Assembly (NCBI RefSeq): GCF_001665835.1
Contig: NZ_LZSX01000004.1
Location: 1 to 57,691 of the forward strand
Reading direction: 5' to 3'
Source: Mycobacterium colombiense
GTDB taxonomy: Bacteria; Actinomycetota; Actinomycetes; Mycobacteriales; Mycobacteriaceae
Length of the DNA stretch: 57,691 nt
Shown: positions 9,827-18,708 of the stretch, piece after piece
Numbering within the stretch: position 1 is the first letter of the stretch
Layout of the letters: the number at the start of each line of letters is the position of its first letter
The notes under the pieces: model-generated
What the model was told of the DNA's origin: nothing
Databases searched by the model: none
What the model saw: only the letters and a program-made list of their open reading frames with translations
Made by a program: the position numbers and the translations under genes

Positions 9827-10792
9827 ATGATCGCGGGCGAGAAGGCGCCTGACTTCACTCTGTACGATCACACCGGTCGGCCCCGGGCCCTGTCCGCGCT
9901 CCTTGCCGACGGGCCGGTGGTGCTGTTCTTCTTCCCACTGGCATCGTCACCGATCTGCACGGCCCAGGCCTGTCATTTTCGGGACCTGAGCAACGAATTC
10001 GTCACGGTGGGCGCCCAGCGGGTGGGCATCAGCACCGACACCGTCGACAGGCAAGCCCACTTCGCCCAACAGCGCTCGTTCGACTATCCGCTGCTCTCCG
10101 ACGCGGACGGCGTGGTGTCCGAGCTGTTCGGGGTGCGCCGGGGCAGGCTCGCCAAGCTGCGTAGATCCGTCGTGGCGCGTGAGGCGGCCCGGCGAGGCCG
10201 GCACACCCGGCGCCGTGGCCTGCTGGCCCGGCTGCTGCCGGTCAGACGGACCACATTCGTCATCGACACTGATCGCACCGTACTCAAGGTGGTCGCCAGC
10301 GAGCTGCGGGCGTCCGTGCACGCCGACCAGACGTTGTGGTTCTTGCAGCACCGCAAGGGGCTGCATAGTTCGCCGCATGCCGGGGGGAAACATTCCGACC
10401 CGCATCCGCAGTCGGAGGACGAGGGCGCCGAACGGGAAACCGCGAACGGGGCGAGCCTGGTCCGGCCATACACGCTGACGGGGGGCCGTACCGACTCTGG
10501 TGTCGAACTGCCACTCGAGGCTCCGGTCGAAGCGCTCGACACCACATCGAAGCCGCCGCGCTGGCCGAAAAACGATGTGCGGGGCCAGATCCTGACGTGT
10601 TGCGTGCAGAGCCCCTCGGTCGCAGAGATCGCCGCTCGTCTGTCCTTGCCGCTCGGTGCGACGCGGTTCCTGGTCGGCGAACTGGTGACACAAGGTTATT
10701 TGCGGGTGCACGCCCCCCTCGGTGACTCGATGACGATCGACCAACGACGCGAGCTGATAGGCAGGACCCTGCGTGGCCTACGAGCACTCTGA
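9827..10792 (+). CDS. BCP-type peroxiredoxin fused to a DUF742 domain
   Basis: One 321-residue protein joins two unrelated domains. Residues 1 to about 180 are a bacterioferritin-comigratory-protein-like peroxiredoxin: KAPDFTLYDHTG, then FFFPLASSPIC with Cys44 and Cys49 in the C-X4-C spacing of BCP, and TTFVIDTDRTV. A strongly basic insert of about 35 residues (roughly 105-145) interrupts it. After a hydrophilic linker, residues from about 212 form a DUF742 domain: RPYTLTGGRT, VELPLEAPVE, SVAEIAARLSLPLG, LVGELVTQGYL. DUF742 proteins normally belong to actinobacterial conservons with a roadblock protein, GTPase and sensor kinase, none of which is nearby. The ATG at 9827 gives the family N-terminus; a GTG at 9788 adds 13 residues. 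Confidence 0.85.
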   Translation: MIAGEKAPDFTLYDHTGRPRALSALLADGPVVLFFFPLASSPICTAQACHFRDLSNEFVTVGAQRVGISTDTVDRQAHFAQQRSFDYPLLSDADGVVSELFGVRRGRLAKLRRSVVAREAARRGRHTRRRGLLARLLPVRRTTFVIDTDRTVLKVVASELRASVHADQTLWFLQHRKGLHSSPHAGGKHSDPHPQSEDEGAERETANGASLVRPYTLTGGRTDSGVELPLEAPVEALDTTSKPPRWPKNDVRGQILTCCVQSPSVAEIAARLSLPLGATRFLVGELVTQGYLRVHAPLGDSMTIDQRRELIGRTLRGLRAL

Positions 10793-10952
10793 GGGATCGG
10801 GCGCCGGGGGTTGATGCCGGACTCGGTGAACTTGTTGTACACGTGTTTCGTAATCTGGATACGCGTTCGCTAACGGGATAACAGTTAACCCGCAGTACAT
10901 GCCCAGGTAATGTCTATGTCACGTAACAGCGCGTCGGAAGTACGATTTTTTC

Positions 10953-11230
10953 ATGCCGTTGGCTAACGGCAACATGTTTGCTGGGTATGCCATCCTGCGG
11001 TTGTTGGGATGTGTCGGGATGGGCGAGGTCTACTTCACCCGGCGTCCCCGTTTGGCCCGCGGTAAATCGCTCAAAATGCTGAGCACCGGCGTCTGCGCGG
11101 ACGACGCCTACCGTCTGGTGACACAGACGGATCCGGCGACCGCGCCAGGGCGTCTCACGTGGTGCGCGTCAACGACCGTGCGCTCCACTTCCACCGGCGA
11201 TATCCCCATCTTGAACCTGCGTTGGGAGAC
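10953..11230 (+). pseudogene. decayed 5' end of a PknF-like Ser/Thr protein kinase gene
   Basis: The first 50 or so codons read as the N-lobe of a mycobacterial Ser/Thr kinase: MPLANGNMFAGY, a degenerate Gly loop LLGCVGMGEVY, then RPRLARGKSLKML with the place of the catalytic Lys. From about 11110 the similarity decays, and one base appears to be missing near 11157. After that point the shifted frame again reads kinase-like sequence, HVVRVNDR, where family members have HIVGVHDR. Catalytic loop, activation segment, membrane helix and sensor are all absent. The frame runs on by chance into the DUF732 gene. The right boundary is approximate. Confidence 0.65.
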
Positions 11231-11318
11231 CCGCTGGCGCGCAGGCGATAACGCCTGCGGCATAAGTGATATCCAAAGTCCGCGCGGGGACGGGCTCTCG
11301 CAGAACGGAAATCCTGTC

Positions 11319-12254
11319 ATGTTCACCGCCACGACCAGGTGCACCGGCGTCACCAGCCATGCCGGCGTTCTGGTTACCACCCTTGTTTTGCTAAGCGGCG
11401 CCGCAATTCTGCGCGGCGGCGCAGCAACGGCTGACTCGAACGAAGACGACCAATTCCTGGCGCTGCTCGCTCAAGAAGGCATCCCCGCCCTCGAAGGCGT
11501 GCCGAGCCTCGTCGACGTCGCTCATAAAGTCTGTCGCGCACTGGATGCCGGCATTCCGGCGGACCGCGTACTGGACGCGATGGTCGAGTATGCGGGAAGC
11601 AACGATCCACCCGAGCGCTTCTACGCCCCGGGCCGTCTCGCGCGCACCGAAGCACGGTTCATCACCGCGTCGGTGGGTGCCTACTGTCCATACAACCGGA
11701 GCAAAATCACCTTCCTGGTCACTGATCCCGCATCGCGATGGAATGATCCGGCGCATCGGATGGCGGACAACAACCGCAACGCGGTCAACTCGCGCGATGA
11801 CCTGCGGGAGCCGCATGTGTCGCACCGTGGCGCCCTCGCGACGGGTCGCTGCGCCGGCGAGCGGTTGGACTTCGATGTGCATGGCGCGGCGCTCGCCTCG
11901 TCCGCCGCAGCGGTTCCTGCCGGAGATGTCACCCAGCCGAGCCCGCCGCAGCTTCCGGCGCCACCACCGTCGTTGGCGCACCAGGCACCACCCAAGCCGA
12001 TCGCGGCACCGCCTCGGCCGCAACGGGTGTCGCCGCCACCACAACAGCCGCCGCCTCTTCCCAGGGTTGCTCCGCGGCCGGGTGCCGCGCCCGGCAATGG
12101 CGGCGGTGGAAGCACCGGCGGTGATCTTCCAGCGGCGCCACCCCCACCGCCCGTGGCATCTCCGCCGCCCGTGGCGCCCCCGCCACCACCACCCGTCCCG
12201 CCGGCGCCGCCAGCGCCACCCATGGCGCCGGGCTTTGTCAGGCTTGCACCCTGA
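11319..12254 (+). CDS. secreted DUF732 protein with proline-rich tail
   Basis: This is a 311-residue exported protein of unknown function. It has a signal peptide with a probable cleavage after ATA near residue 38. A DUF732 domain follows (about residues 43-130: DQFLALLAQEGIP, HKVCRALDAG, ASVGAYCPYNR) with the two conserved Cys. A region I do not recognise comes next, and from about residue 205 a long Pro/Ala-rich tail with runs such as APPPPPPVPP. I chose the ATG at 11319 because a signal peptide begins there; the frame is open further upstream only through the kinase relic. The tail suggests wall anchoring or extension, which is inference. Confidence 0.7.
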   Translation: MFTATTRCTGVTSHAGVLVTTLVLLSGAAILRGGAATADSNEDDQFLALLAQEGIPALEGVPSLVDVAHKVCRALDAGIPADRVLDAMVEYAGSNDPPERFYAPGRLARTEARFITASVGAYCPYNRSKITFLVTDPASRWNDPAHRMADNNRNAVNSRDDLREPHVSHRGALATGRCAGERLDFDVHGAALASSAAAVPAGDVTQPSPPQLPAPPPSLAHQAPPKPIAAPPRPQRVSPPPQQPPPLPRVAPRPGAAPGNGGGGSTGGDLPAAPPPPPVASPPPVAPPPPPPVPPAPPAPPMAPGFVRLAP

Positions 12255-12355
12255 GAGAGTGGCCACGCTCGGCGGCCCGCGGGGCCGTTCGTGCTCATGC
12301 ATGCGCCAGCGGGGGCGTGTGCGGCGCCGATCGCACTCGGGGGCACTATGAACCC

Positions 12356-13474
12356 GTGAAACCGTTCCGCATCGACGTTCCCGACGACGTTCTCGACGAT
12401 CTGCGATCGCGGCTTGCCCGCACCCGTTGGCCCGAGGCCGAATGCGTGGACGACTGGAGCCAGGGCGTGCCGCTGGCCTACACCCGGGAACTGGCCGACT
12501 ACTGGGCCAGCGGCTACGACTGGCGATCGCGGGAGGCCGCGCTCAACCGCTTCGATCAGTTCACCACCGAAATCGACGGGCTGGACATTCATTTCATCCA
12601 CCAGCGGTCCCCGCACCCCGACGCCTTCCCGCTGGTGATCACGCACGGCTGGCCGGGCTCAATCGTGGAGTTCCACAAGGTGATTGAGCCGTTGACCAAC
12701 CCCGCCTCGGGCCGCGCCGAGGACGCCTTCCACGTCGTGTGTCCGTCGCTGCCCGGCTACGGCTTCTCGGGCAAGCCCGCCCACACCGGCTGGGGTGTGG
12801 AAAAGATCGCGCAGGCATGGGAAACGCTCATGCTGCGCCTGGGCTACGACCGCTACGGCGCCCAGGGCGGCGACTGGGGCGCCGCGGTCACGATACAGAT
12901 CGGCCGCAACGTCGGTCACTGCGTGGCAATCCACCTGAACATGCCGGGCGGCCGGCCCACCAAGGACTCGTTGACGAACCCGACCGAGGAGGAGCAACGA
13001 GCGCTGGCCGGGTTGGCCAACCATCGCAAGTGGGGCACCGGCTATTCCAAGCAACAGTCCACCCGGCCGCAAACACTGGGCTACGGCCTGGCCGATTCGC
13101 CGGTGGGGCAGCTGGCGTGGATCGTCGAAAAGTTCTGGGACTGGGCCGATTGCGACGGGCACCCCGAGAATGCGGTCAGCCGCGACGAGCTGCTCGACAA
13201 CGTGATGGTCTACTGGGTGACCAACACCGCCGCGTCCTCGGCGCGCCTGTACTGGGAGAGTTTTGCGGTGTGGAGCGGCGGGGACCGCGTCGAATTGCCC
13301 ACGGGCGTCGCGGCTTTCCCCGGGGAGCTGCTCAAGGCGCCGCGCAGCTGGTGCGAGCCGGTCTACAACATCACCCACTGGACGGACATGCCACGCGGCG
13401 GGCATTTCGCGGCGTTCGAACAACCGGAGCTGTTCGTCGAGGACCTGCGCGCGTTCTTCGCGACCGTGCGCTGA
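12356..13474 (+). CDS. epoxide hydrolase (alpha/beta hydrolase with EHN domain)
   Basis: The product should open epoxides to diols. The 372-residue protein starts with an epoxide-hydrolase N-terminal segment (FRIDVPDDVLDDLRSRLART) and continues with the alpha/beta hydrolase core. Visible are the oxyanion-hole motif HGWPGS, the nucleophile Asp in QGGDWGAA, the ring-opening Tyr region SARLYWESF, and the charge-relay His in GGHFAAFEQPE. The GTG at 12356 gives MKPFRIDVPDD, the usual N-terminus. It faces the VOC gene, five bases away. The substrate is unknown. Confidence 0.9.
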   Translation: MKPFRIDVPDDVLDDLRSRLARTRWPEAECVDDWSQGVPLAYTRELADYWASGYDWRSREAALNRFDQFTTEIDGLDIHFIHQRSPHPDAFPLVITHGWPGSIVEFHKVIEPLTNPASGRAEDAFHVVCPSLPGYGFSGKPAHTGWGVEKIAQAWETLMLRLGYDRYGAQGGDWGAAVTIQIGRNVGHCVAIHLNMPGGRPTKDSLTNPTEEEQRALAGLANHRKWGTGYSKQQSTRPQTLGYGLADSPVGQLAWIVEKFWDWADCDGHPENAVSRDELLDNVMVYWVTNTAASSARLYWESFAVWSGGDRVELPTGVAAFPGELLKAPRSWCEPVYNITHWTDMPRGGHFAAFEQPELFVEDLRAFFATVR

Positions 13475-13478
13475 GCGA

Positions 13479-13874
13479 TCAGCCGGGCGGGGCGAAGAAC
13501 TCCAGCGCGATGCCGTCGGGATCGCGGAAACTCAGCCCCGAGCCGTACGGGGCATCCACGATGCCGCCGTGCTCGATGCCCAGTTCGCCCAGCCGGGTGA
13601 CCCACTTCTCCAGCTCGGCGCGGCCGGCGCAGCCGAAGCCGACGTGGTCGAGGCCGACGCGGTGTTCGCTGAACTGTTCGTCAGGGGCCGTTCGGTCGTG
13701 CTGATGAATGCCGAAGACGGTGCCGCCGTCGAGTATCCACACCTGGTGGTGGAAGCCGGCGTCGGTGTGCTCATCGAGGATCGGGTCGGCGCCGAGCAGG
13801 TTGCGGTACCACGGCCCGCTGACTTCGAGGTCGCGCACCGTGACCGCGACGTGGTTGAGCGCTGGAAAGGTCAT
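13479..13874 (-). CDS. VOC superfamily (glyoxalase/dioxygenase-like) protein
   Basis: This is a 131-residue single vicinal-oxygen-chelate domain. Likely metal ligands are His in LNHVAVTVRD, His in GLDHVGFG and Glu in ALEFFAPPG. I chose the ATG at 13874 because it opens the first VOC strand; the frame extends further but without homology. It starts 11 bases after the SDR stop and probably shares a transcript with the SDR and the MpaB-type oxygenase. Substrate and reaction cannot be told from sequence. Confidence 0.88.
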   Translation of the reverse strand: MTFPALNHVAVTVRDLEVSGPWYRNLLGADPILDEHTDAGFHHQVWILDGGTVFGIHQHDRTAPDEQFSEHRVGLDHVGFGCAGRAELEKWVTRLGELGIEHGGIVDAPYGSGLSFRDPDGIALEFFAPPG

Positions 13875-13885
13875 GCCTTGCCACG

Positions 13886-14665
13886 CTAGTCCGCTTGGCG
13901 CGGTTTGCCGACCATCGGGCCGCCGGCCGAGTACCCACCGTCCACGGCCAGCGCGGCGCCGGTGATGAAGGATACCTCGTCGCTGGCGAGAAACAGTGCG
14001 GCGGCGGCCAATTCGGCGGGTTCGCCCCACCGCGCCATCGGCGTCGGCAGGTAACCACCGGGCGGCACGTCATCGTCGGGTTTGGCCCCCGCCAGGCCGG
14101 TGTAGGTCATGCCGGGGCAGATCGCGTTGATGCGCACGTTCGCCTTGGCGTAATCCAGCGCAGCGGACTTTGTCATCTGCACCACCGCGGCTTTGGCTGC
14201 GGCGTAGCAGGACAAGCCTTTCCAGCCGACCAGCCCGGACGCCGATGCGGTGTTGACGACCGCGCCGCCACCTGCCTCGAGCATCGCGGGGATCGCGTAT
14301 TTCATGCCGAGGAACACGCCTTTGAGATTGATGGCCAGGATCTTGTCGAACATTTCTTCGTCGGTGTCGGCCAGGGCCGCGTGTGGCCCACCGAATCCCG
14401 CGTTGTTCAGCAGCACATCCAGCTGGCCGAAGCGGTCGACGGCGGTGGCGACCATGCGTTGGACGTCGGCGGCGTCGGTGACGTCGACGTGCACCGGCAG
14501 CGCGACATCGCCGAGCCGGGCGGCGATCTCGCGCTCCTGCCCGCTGACGTCGGCGCAGACGACGCGGGCTCCCTCGTCGGCGAAGCGGCGGGCCGCGGCC
14601 CACCCGATGCCGGAGCCCGCGCCGGTGATGATGGCGACTTTGCCCGCGAGACGATCCTGCGCCAT
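13886..14665 (-). CDS. short-chain dehydrogenase/reductase
   Basis: This is a classical SDR of 259 residues. It has the cofactor motif TGAGSGIG (about residue 15), the NNAG motif (about 90), a catalytic Ser in NTASASG, YAAAK with Tyr and Lys, and the C-terminal family signature ITGAALAVDGGYSAGG. The acidic residue in CADVSG after strand 2 points to NAD(H) rather than NADP(H). Its start directly abuts the stop of the MpaB-type gene, so an operon is likely. The substrate is not evident. Confidence 0.92.
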   Translation of the reverse strand: MAQDRLAGKVAIITGAGSGIGWAAARRFADEGARVVCADVSGQEREIAARLGDVALPVHVDVTDAADVQRMVATAVDRFGQLDVLLNNAGFGGPHAALADTDEEMFDKILAINLKGVFLGMKYAIPAMLEAGGGAVVNTASASGLVGWKGLSCYAAAKAAVVQMTKSAALDYAKANVRINAICPGMTYTGLAGAKPDDDVPPGGYLPTPMARWGEPAELAAAALFLASDEVSFITGAALAVDGGYSAGGPMVGKPRQAD

Positions 14666-15544
14666 CTAGACGATCCGCCGGCCCTGGCGCGCGCGGGATC
14701 GCATGTCCCACAGGTAGAGCCGGTATCCGAAGATCCAGGCCCGGTGCGGGATCAGCCGGTCGGCCAGCCGCAGTGCCGTCAGCAGCCAGTCGAAGCGGCG
14801 CTGCCGGCCCGGCGACCAGTCCAGCCGCATCAACTCCCGGAACTCGGGAGCCAGAAACCCCGTCGTCGCGAACAGGTTGAACGGCCCCGCCAGCACGCGC
14901 AATGGCCACGGCAGGAACGCCAACGCCGCCACGCCGTGCAGGTGCTCGCGGACCGGAGGGTCGATGCGCAGCTCGTCGAGGGAGCGTTTCCAGTACTCGT
15001 CGAACGCGGTCCGGTCCGGCGGCCACATCCGCTCGGGCACTTGCAGTGTGGTGCCCAGCTTGGCGGCGTCTCGGTAGACCGTGTCGGCCGTTGCGTCATC
15101 CAGCGGGCCGTGCAGGAACTCGTGCTGGTCGACGAAGTACCGGTACAGGCATGCGGCCACCCACAGCTGCAACTTGGGGTCAAAAGCGTTGTAGGACACC
15201 GGGCTCGACGACGTGGACCGGACCTGCCGGTGGGCGACGTCGACGGCCGCGCAGATCAACGCCCGGTCGTACTCGGTCCCGATGGTCGCGGCCGCCAGAT
15301 AGGTGCCGGTGGTGCGCGCGCGCTTGAACGGATGCTTGTAGACGTTGCCGCTGTGCACCGGGCTTTCCAGCACGCCATAGCCGACGCCGGGCAACGACAA
15401 CTGCATGATGACGTTCGCGGCGGGCAGCAACACCGCCGCCGGGTTCAGCAGGTCGGCGATCCGGGTCGCGGGCCGCTTCACCGCGGACCTTGCCTGCTTG
15501 GCCTCATGCCTTCGAGTAGACCATCGCCGGATCGGCACGATCAA
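14666..15544 (-). CDS. MpaB/DUF2236 family oxygenase-like protein (Rv2237-like)
   Basis: The protein belongs to the DUF2236/MpaB family, named for a fungal mycophenolate-pathway oxygenase. Family features visible are [19 protein letters not shown], a [12 protein letters not shown] segment, and histidines in [13 protein letters not shown] that may bind heme or metal. It has 292 residues. The start is uncertain: TTG at 15544 or GTG at 15538. It heads a probable operon with the SDR and VOC genes. Enzymatic activity is unproven for most members. Confidence 0.8.
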   Translation of the reverse strand: MIVPIRRWSTRRHEAKQARSAVKRPATRIADLLNPAAVLLPAANVIMQLSLPGVGYGVLESPVHSGNVYKHPFKRARTTGTYLAAATIGTEYDRALICAAVDVAHRQVRSTSSSPVSYNAFDPKLQLWVAACLYRYFVDQHEFLHGPLDDATADTVYRDAAKLGTTLQVPERMWPPDRTAFDEYWKRSLDELRIDPPVREHLHGVAALAFLPWPLRVLAGPFNLFATTGFLAPEFRELMRLDWSPGRQRRFDWLLTALRLADRLIPHRAWIFGYRLYLWDMRSRARQGRRIV

Positions 15545-15642
15545 TGATTCCGACGTTAATTGCCCATCGTGCTGGTCATCGTCGTTGTGATCGTGGCGGT
15601 CGCCCAGTCGGCGGGGGCGCGAGGGTGTGAGACGCTGCCGAG

Positions 15643-16602
15643 GTGGTTGCGAGGCGAACCCGGATCGTGGGCGTGGCGATCGGCTATCTGGCCGACCGCG
15701 CGTTGGGCGACCCGCGCCGCGGCCATCCGGTCGCGTTGTTCGGCCGGGCCGCGGGGGCGCTGGAGAATGTGGCCTACCGCGACAGCCGGGTCGCCGGGGT
15801 GTTCCATGTCGGCGTGCTCATCGGGGCGCTGGGCCTGCTGGGCCTGGCGGTGGAACGGGCCGCGGAGCGGCGCGGCGGCCGGGTGTGGTCGATCGCCGCG
15901 ACCGGCGTAGCCACCTGGGTCGCGCTGGGCGGAACCTCGTTGGTGCGCACCGGCCTGGACATGTCGGAACTGTTGGAATGCGGCGACGTCGACGGTGCGC
16001 GTGGGCTGCTGCCGTCGCTGTGCGGGCGCGATCCGGCGTCGCTGGATGAAGCCGGCCTGGCCCGCGCGGCACTGGAATCGATCGCCGAGAACACCTCCGA
16101 CGCCCAGGTGGCGCCGCTGCTGTGTGCGGCGGTCGGCGGCGTGCCCGCGGTGCTGGTGTATCGCGGCGTCAACACCCTGGACTCGATGGTGGGTCACCGC
16201 TCGCCGCGCTATCTCCGATTCGGTTGGGCCGCAGCGAGATTGGATGACGTCGCCAACTACGCCGCCGCGCGGGTGACCGCGTCACTGGCGGTGCTGCTGG
16301 CGCCGCTGGTCGGCGGATCACCGTCGGGTGCGGCGCGGGCCTGGCGCCGCGATGCGGCCCGCCATCCCAGCCCCAACGCCGGCGTCGTCGAGGCGGCCTT
16401 CGCCGGAGCGCTGGGGGTGCGCCTGGGCGGGCCCACGCAGTACCGTCACGAGCTGCAGATCCGGCCCACACTCGGCGACGGGCGGGCGCCGGCGGTGACC
16501 GACCTGCGGCGCGCGGTGGCGCTGTCGTCGCTGGTGCAGGCGGGTGCCGCGGTGTCGGCGGGGCTGGTGGTTTGGCTGTCGGGTTACCGCCGACGACCGT
16601 AG
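15643..16602 (+). CDS. cobD: adenosylcobinamide-phosphate synthase CobD
   Basis: CobD is the membrane protein that attaches the aminopropanol (phosphate) arm to the corrin ring in cobalamin synthesis. The 319-residue protein has several hydrophobic segments and the family motifs [10 protein letters not shown] near the start, [15 protein letters not shown] and NTLDSMVGH. The GTG start carries a GAGG just ahead. Its last 19 bases overlap the 3' end of the SURF1 gene on the other strand. The decarboxylase-like cobC gene lies 2.1 kb further on. Confidence 0.93.
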   Translation: MVARRTRIVGVAIGYLADRALGDPRRGHPVALFGRAAGALENVAYRDSRVAGVFHVGVLIGALGLLGLAVERAAERRGGRVWSIAATGVATWVALGGTSLVRTGLDMSELLECGDVDGARGLLPSLCGRDPASLDEAGLARAALESIAENTSDAQVAPLLCAAVGGVPAVLVYRGVNTLDSMVGHRSPRYLRFGWAAARLDDVANYAAARVTASLAVLLAPLVGGSPSGAARAWRRDAARHPSPNAGVVEAAFAGALGVRLGGPTQYRHELQIRPTLGDGRAPAVTDLRRAVALSSLVQAGAAVSAGLVVWLSGYRRRP

Positions 16603-17426
16603 CGATCGGCTAGTTTGGCCTCCACGGACTGCGGTACCTCGGGCGCCTCGGGCGTGGGCGCCGCCTCGGGCGACGGCCGCTGTTGCTTCTCCTGGCGGCG
16701 GGCGCGGATCTCCGAGTAGGCGAAGTAGCCCAACCCGATCGGGGCGAGGATGCCGAACGCGATCCACTGGATGCCGTAGGACAGGAACGGGCCGGCGTCC
16801 AGCTGCGGCACACCGACCACGCCGAGGCCGCCGGGCTGACCGTCGATCAGTTGCAGGTAGGACCCGGCCAGCGGGATCTTGGTCAGAATCGCCACCTGTT
16901 CGGTGTCGATCGAATACACCTGCTGCACACCGTCGCCCACGAAGGGATCCTTGTTCACCGCGGCGGTCTCGGAGTCGCGCAGCCGCGCCGTGATGGTCAC
17001 CGTCTCCGCCGGGGGGCGGGGGATCGGCGGGACATGGGAGCCCTCCAGGGGCCGCACGTAGCCGCGGTCGACCAGGACGGTCGGTCCGCCGTCGACGGCG
17101 AACGGCGCCAGCACCTCGAACGCCGGCTTCGAATCGATCACCCGCAGCCGGGCCAGCACCTGCACGTCGGGCAGATAGTGCCCGGTGGCGGTGACCTGGC
17201 GCCACTGCGCGCCGGGAGCTGCCGAATTCTGCTGCGGCAGCAGCGTTTTCAGCGGGACGGGCGCGGTGTTCAGCGAGGATTCGATCTGGCGGTTCTCCTG
17301 CGAGGTCCTGCTGTGCTTGCCGAGCTGCCAGGGCGCGAGCACCGTGAAGCACAGATAGGCGAAGGCGACGACCACCAGGGCCAGCACGATCCAGCCCGGG
17401 CGCAGCAGAAAGGGCAGGCGGCGCAT
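16584..17426 (-). CDS. SURF1-like cytochrome oxidase assembly protein (Rv2235-like)
   Basis: SURF1-family proteins help insert heme a into cytochrome c oxidase. The 280-residue protein has the family layout: one N-terminal helix (about residues 12-30), a large extracytoplasmic domain with LVDRGYVRP, a second helix near 215-235 (SYGIQWIAFGILAPIG), and a charged cytoplasmic tail. Its ATG shares one base with the ptpA stop (TGATG), so it is probably translated after ptpA and ptkA. The 3' end overlaps that of cobD. Confidence 0.9.
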   Translation of the reverse strand: MRRLPFLLRPGWIVLALVVVAFAYLCFTVLAPWQLGKHSRTSQENRQIESSLNTAPVPLKTLLPQQNSAAPGAQWRQVTATGHYLPDVQVLARLRVIDSKPAFEVLAPFAVDGGPTVLVDRGYVRPLEGSHVPPIPRPPAETVTITARLRDSETAAVNKDPFVGDGVQQVYSIDTEQVAILTKIPLAGSYLQLIDGQPGGLGVVGVPQLDAGPFLSYGIQWIAFGILAPIGLGYFAYSEIRARRQEKQQRPSPEAAPTPEAPEVPQSVEAKLADRYGRRR

Positions 17427-17923
17427 CAGGTGGATCCGTTCTGCGCGAGCCGCTCGTCGACCCAGTCATGCAAGCCCGGCAGCGCGGCCTCGATGACCGT
17501 GTACACGCGCTCGAAGTCCCCGGTGTCGCCGTAGTAGGGGTCGTCGACGTCGGGGGTGTGTGCGCCGGTGCGCGGATCGAAGGAGCGCAGCATCCGGACG
17601 CGGTCCTCGTCGGCGCCCAGGTGCCGCAGCATGCGGGCGTGGTTGCGGTCCAAGGCCACCACCAGGTCGGCGCCCAGGTGCTCGGCGTCGACCTGGGTGG
17701 CGCGGTGCTCGCATGCGTAGCCGTGGGCGCGCAGCACGCCGGCGGCCCGCTCGTCGGCGCACTCACCGACATGCCAGTTGCCGGTGCCGGCACTGCTCAC
17801 CCGCACCGCGTCGGCCAGGCCGCGCCGGCGCAGCTGGTCGGCGAACATCTTCTCGGCCATCACCGAACGGCAGATGTTGCCGGTGCACACGAACGTGACG
17901 TGCAGCGGTTCGCGACTAGACAC
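17426..17923 (-). CDS. ptpA: low-molecular-weight protein tyrosine phosphatase PtpA
   Basis: PtpA dephosphorylates phosphotyrosine; in pathogenic mycobacteria it is secreted into the host macrophage and acts on vacuole trafficking (family knowledge). The P-loop is VCTGNICRS, with nucleophile Cys13 and Arg19, and the general-acid Asp is in DDPYYGD (about residue 128). It has 165 residues, normal for the family. The GTG start lies within the end of ptkA (8-base overlap), which ties the phosphatase to its own kinase. Confidence 0.95.
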   Translation of the reverse strand: MSSREPLHVTFVCTGNICRSVMAEKMFADQLRRRGLADAVRVSSAGTGNWHVGECADERAAGVLRAHGYACEHRATQVDAEHLGADLVVALDRNHARMLRHLGADEDRVRMLRSFDPRTGAHTPDVDDPYYGDTGDFERVYTVIEAALPGLHDWVDERLAQNGST

Positions 17924-18617
17924 CTAGCGTCCTCCGTAATTCGTCGATGGTCGCGGCGTGCGTCACGCCGGATGCGGGGGCGCCGTCGGGGAAGTCGGCC
18001 TTGCCGTAGCCCCAGCCGACCACCACGGTGTCGATGCCGTGGGCGGCGGCGCCGTGCACGTCGTGGCTGCGGTCACCGACCATCAGCACCCGGTCGGGCA
18101 GCGGTTCCAGCTGCGACAGGGCGTGGGCCAGCACCTCGACCTTGGCCTTGCGCGAACCATCGGGGCTGGCGCCGGCGATGACCTCGAAGTGCTGGTCGAG
18201 CCCGAAGTGGGCGAGGATGCGCCGCGCCGTCGGCTCCAGCTTGGAGGTCGCCACCGCCAGCCGGACACCGGCGGCGCGCAGGTCCACCAGCAGCGCCTCG
18301 ATCCCGTCGAAGAGCGCGTTCATCGCCCAGCCCCGGGCGCCGTACTCGGCGCGAAAGGCCGCGATCGCCTCCTCGGCGTCGTCGCCGAGCTCCATGGCCC
18401 GGAAGGTGTCGTCCATCGGCGGGCCCACGATCTGCGCGACGATGTCCCCGGGCGGCACCGGGGCGCCGATGTGCTCGAGCGCGTGCAGGAAGCTGGCGAC
18501 GATTCCCTCCGCGGAGTCGGTCAGGGTGCCGTCGAGATCGAAGATCACCAGCTGCGCCGCATCCGGGGCCATGGCGTCGCCGGGGGCCTGGCGATCGGCT
18601 GACGTTGTGCCTGTCAC
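17916..18617 (-). CDS. ptkA: HAD-family protein tyrosine kinase PtkA
   Basis: This is the homolog of Rv2232 (PtkA), a HAD-fold protein reported to autophosphorylate on tyrosine and to phosphorylate PtpA. HAD motifs are complete: FDLDGTLTDS (motif I), ATSK (motif II), a Lys in SRKAKVEV (motif III) and MVGDRSHDVHGA (motif IV). By fold alone it could be a phosphoglycolate phosphatase; the PtkA call rests on recalled sequence and the coupling to ptpA. The start is uncertain: GTG at 18617 (MTGTTSADRQ) sits after GTGAG, and a longer frame reaches 18695. Confidence 0.88.
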   Translation of the reverse strand: MTGTTSADRQAPGDAMAPDAAQLVIFDLDGTLTDSAEGIVASFLHALEHIGAPVPPGDIVAQIVGPPMDDTFRAMELGDDAEEAIAAFRAEYGARGWAMNALFDGIEALLVDLRAAGVRLAVATSKLEPTARRILAHFGLDQHFEVIAGASPDGSRKAKVEVLAHALSQLEPLPDRVLMVGDRSHDVHGAAAHGIDTVVVGWGYGKADFPDGAPASGVTHAATIDELRRTLGV

Positions 18618-18708
18618 CTCACCATTGTCCTCGATGCGTTGCAGCCGGGTGTGACGGTGTTGCCGATGCTGCTCCGGCCGGTCCGGCCGGCGCACTAGTG
18701 TTTCACGG

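Noticed and set aside
10953..12254. One 433-residue protein joining a kinase-like N-terminus to DUF732
   Set aside because: The kinase part is degenerate and frameshifted, and a complete signal peptide begins at 11319 in the middle of the frame.
9700..12300. An insertion sequence as the carrier of the 9.8-12.3 kb accessory genes
   Set aside because: No transposase, terminal inverted repeat or target duplication could be found, although the tRNA-Val gene at its edge would be a suitable site.
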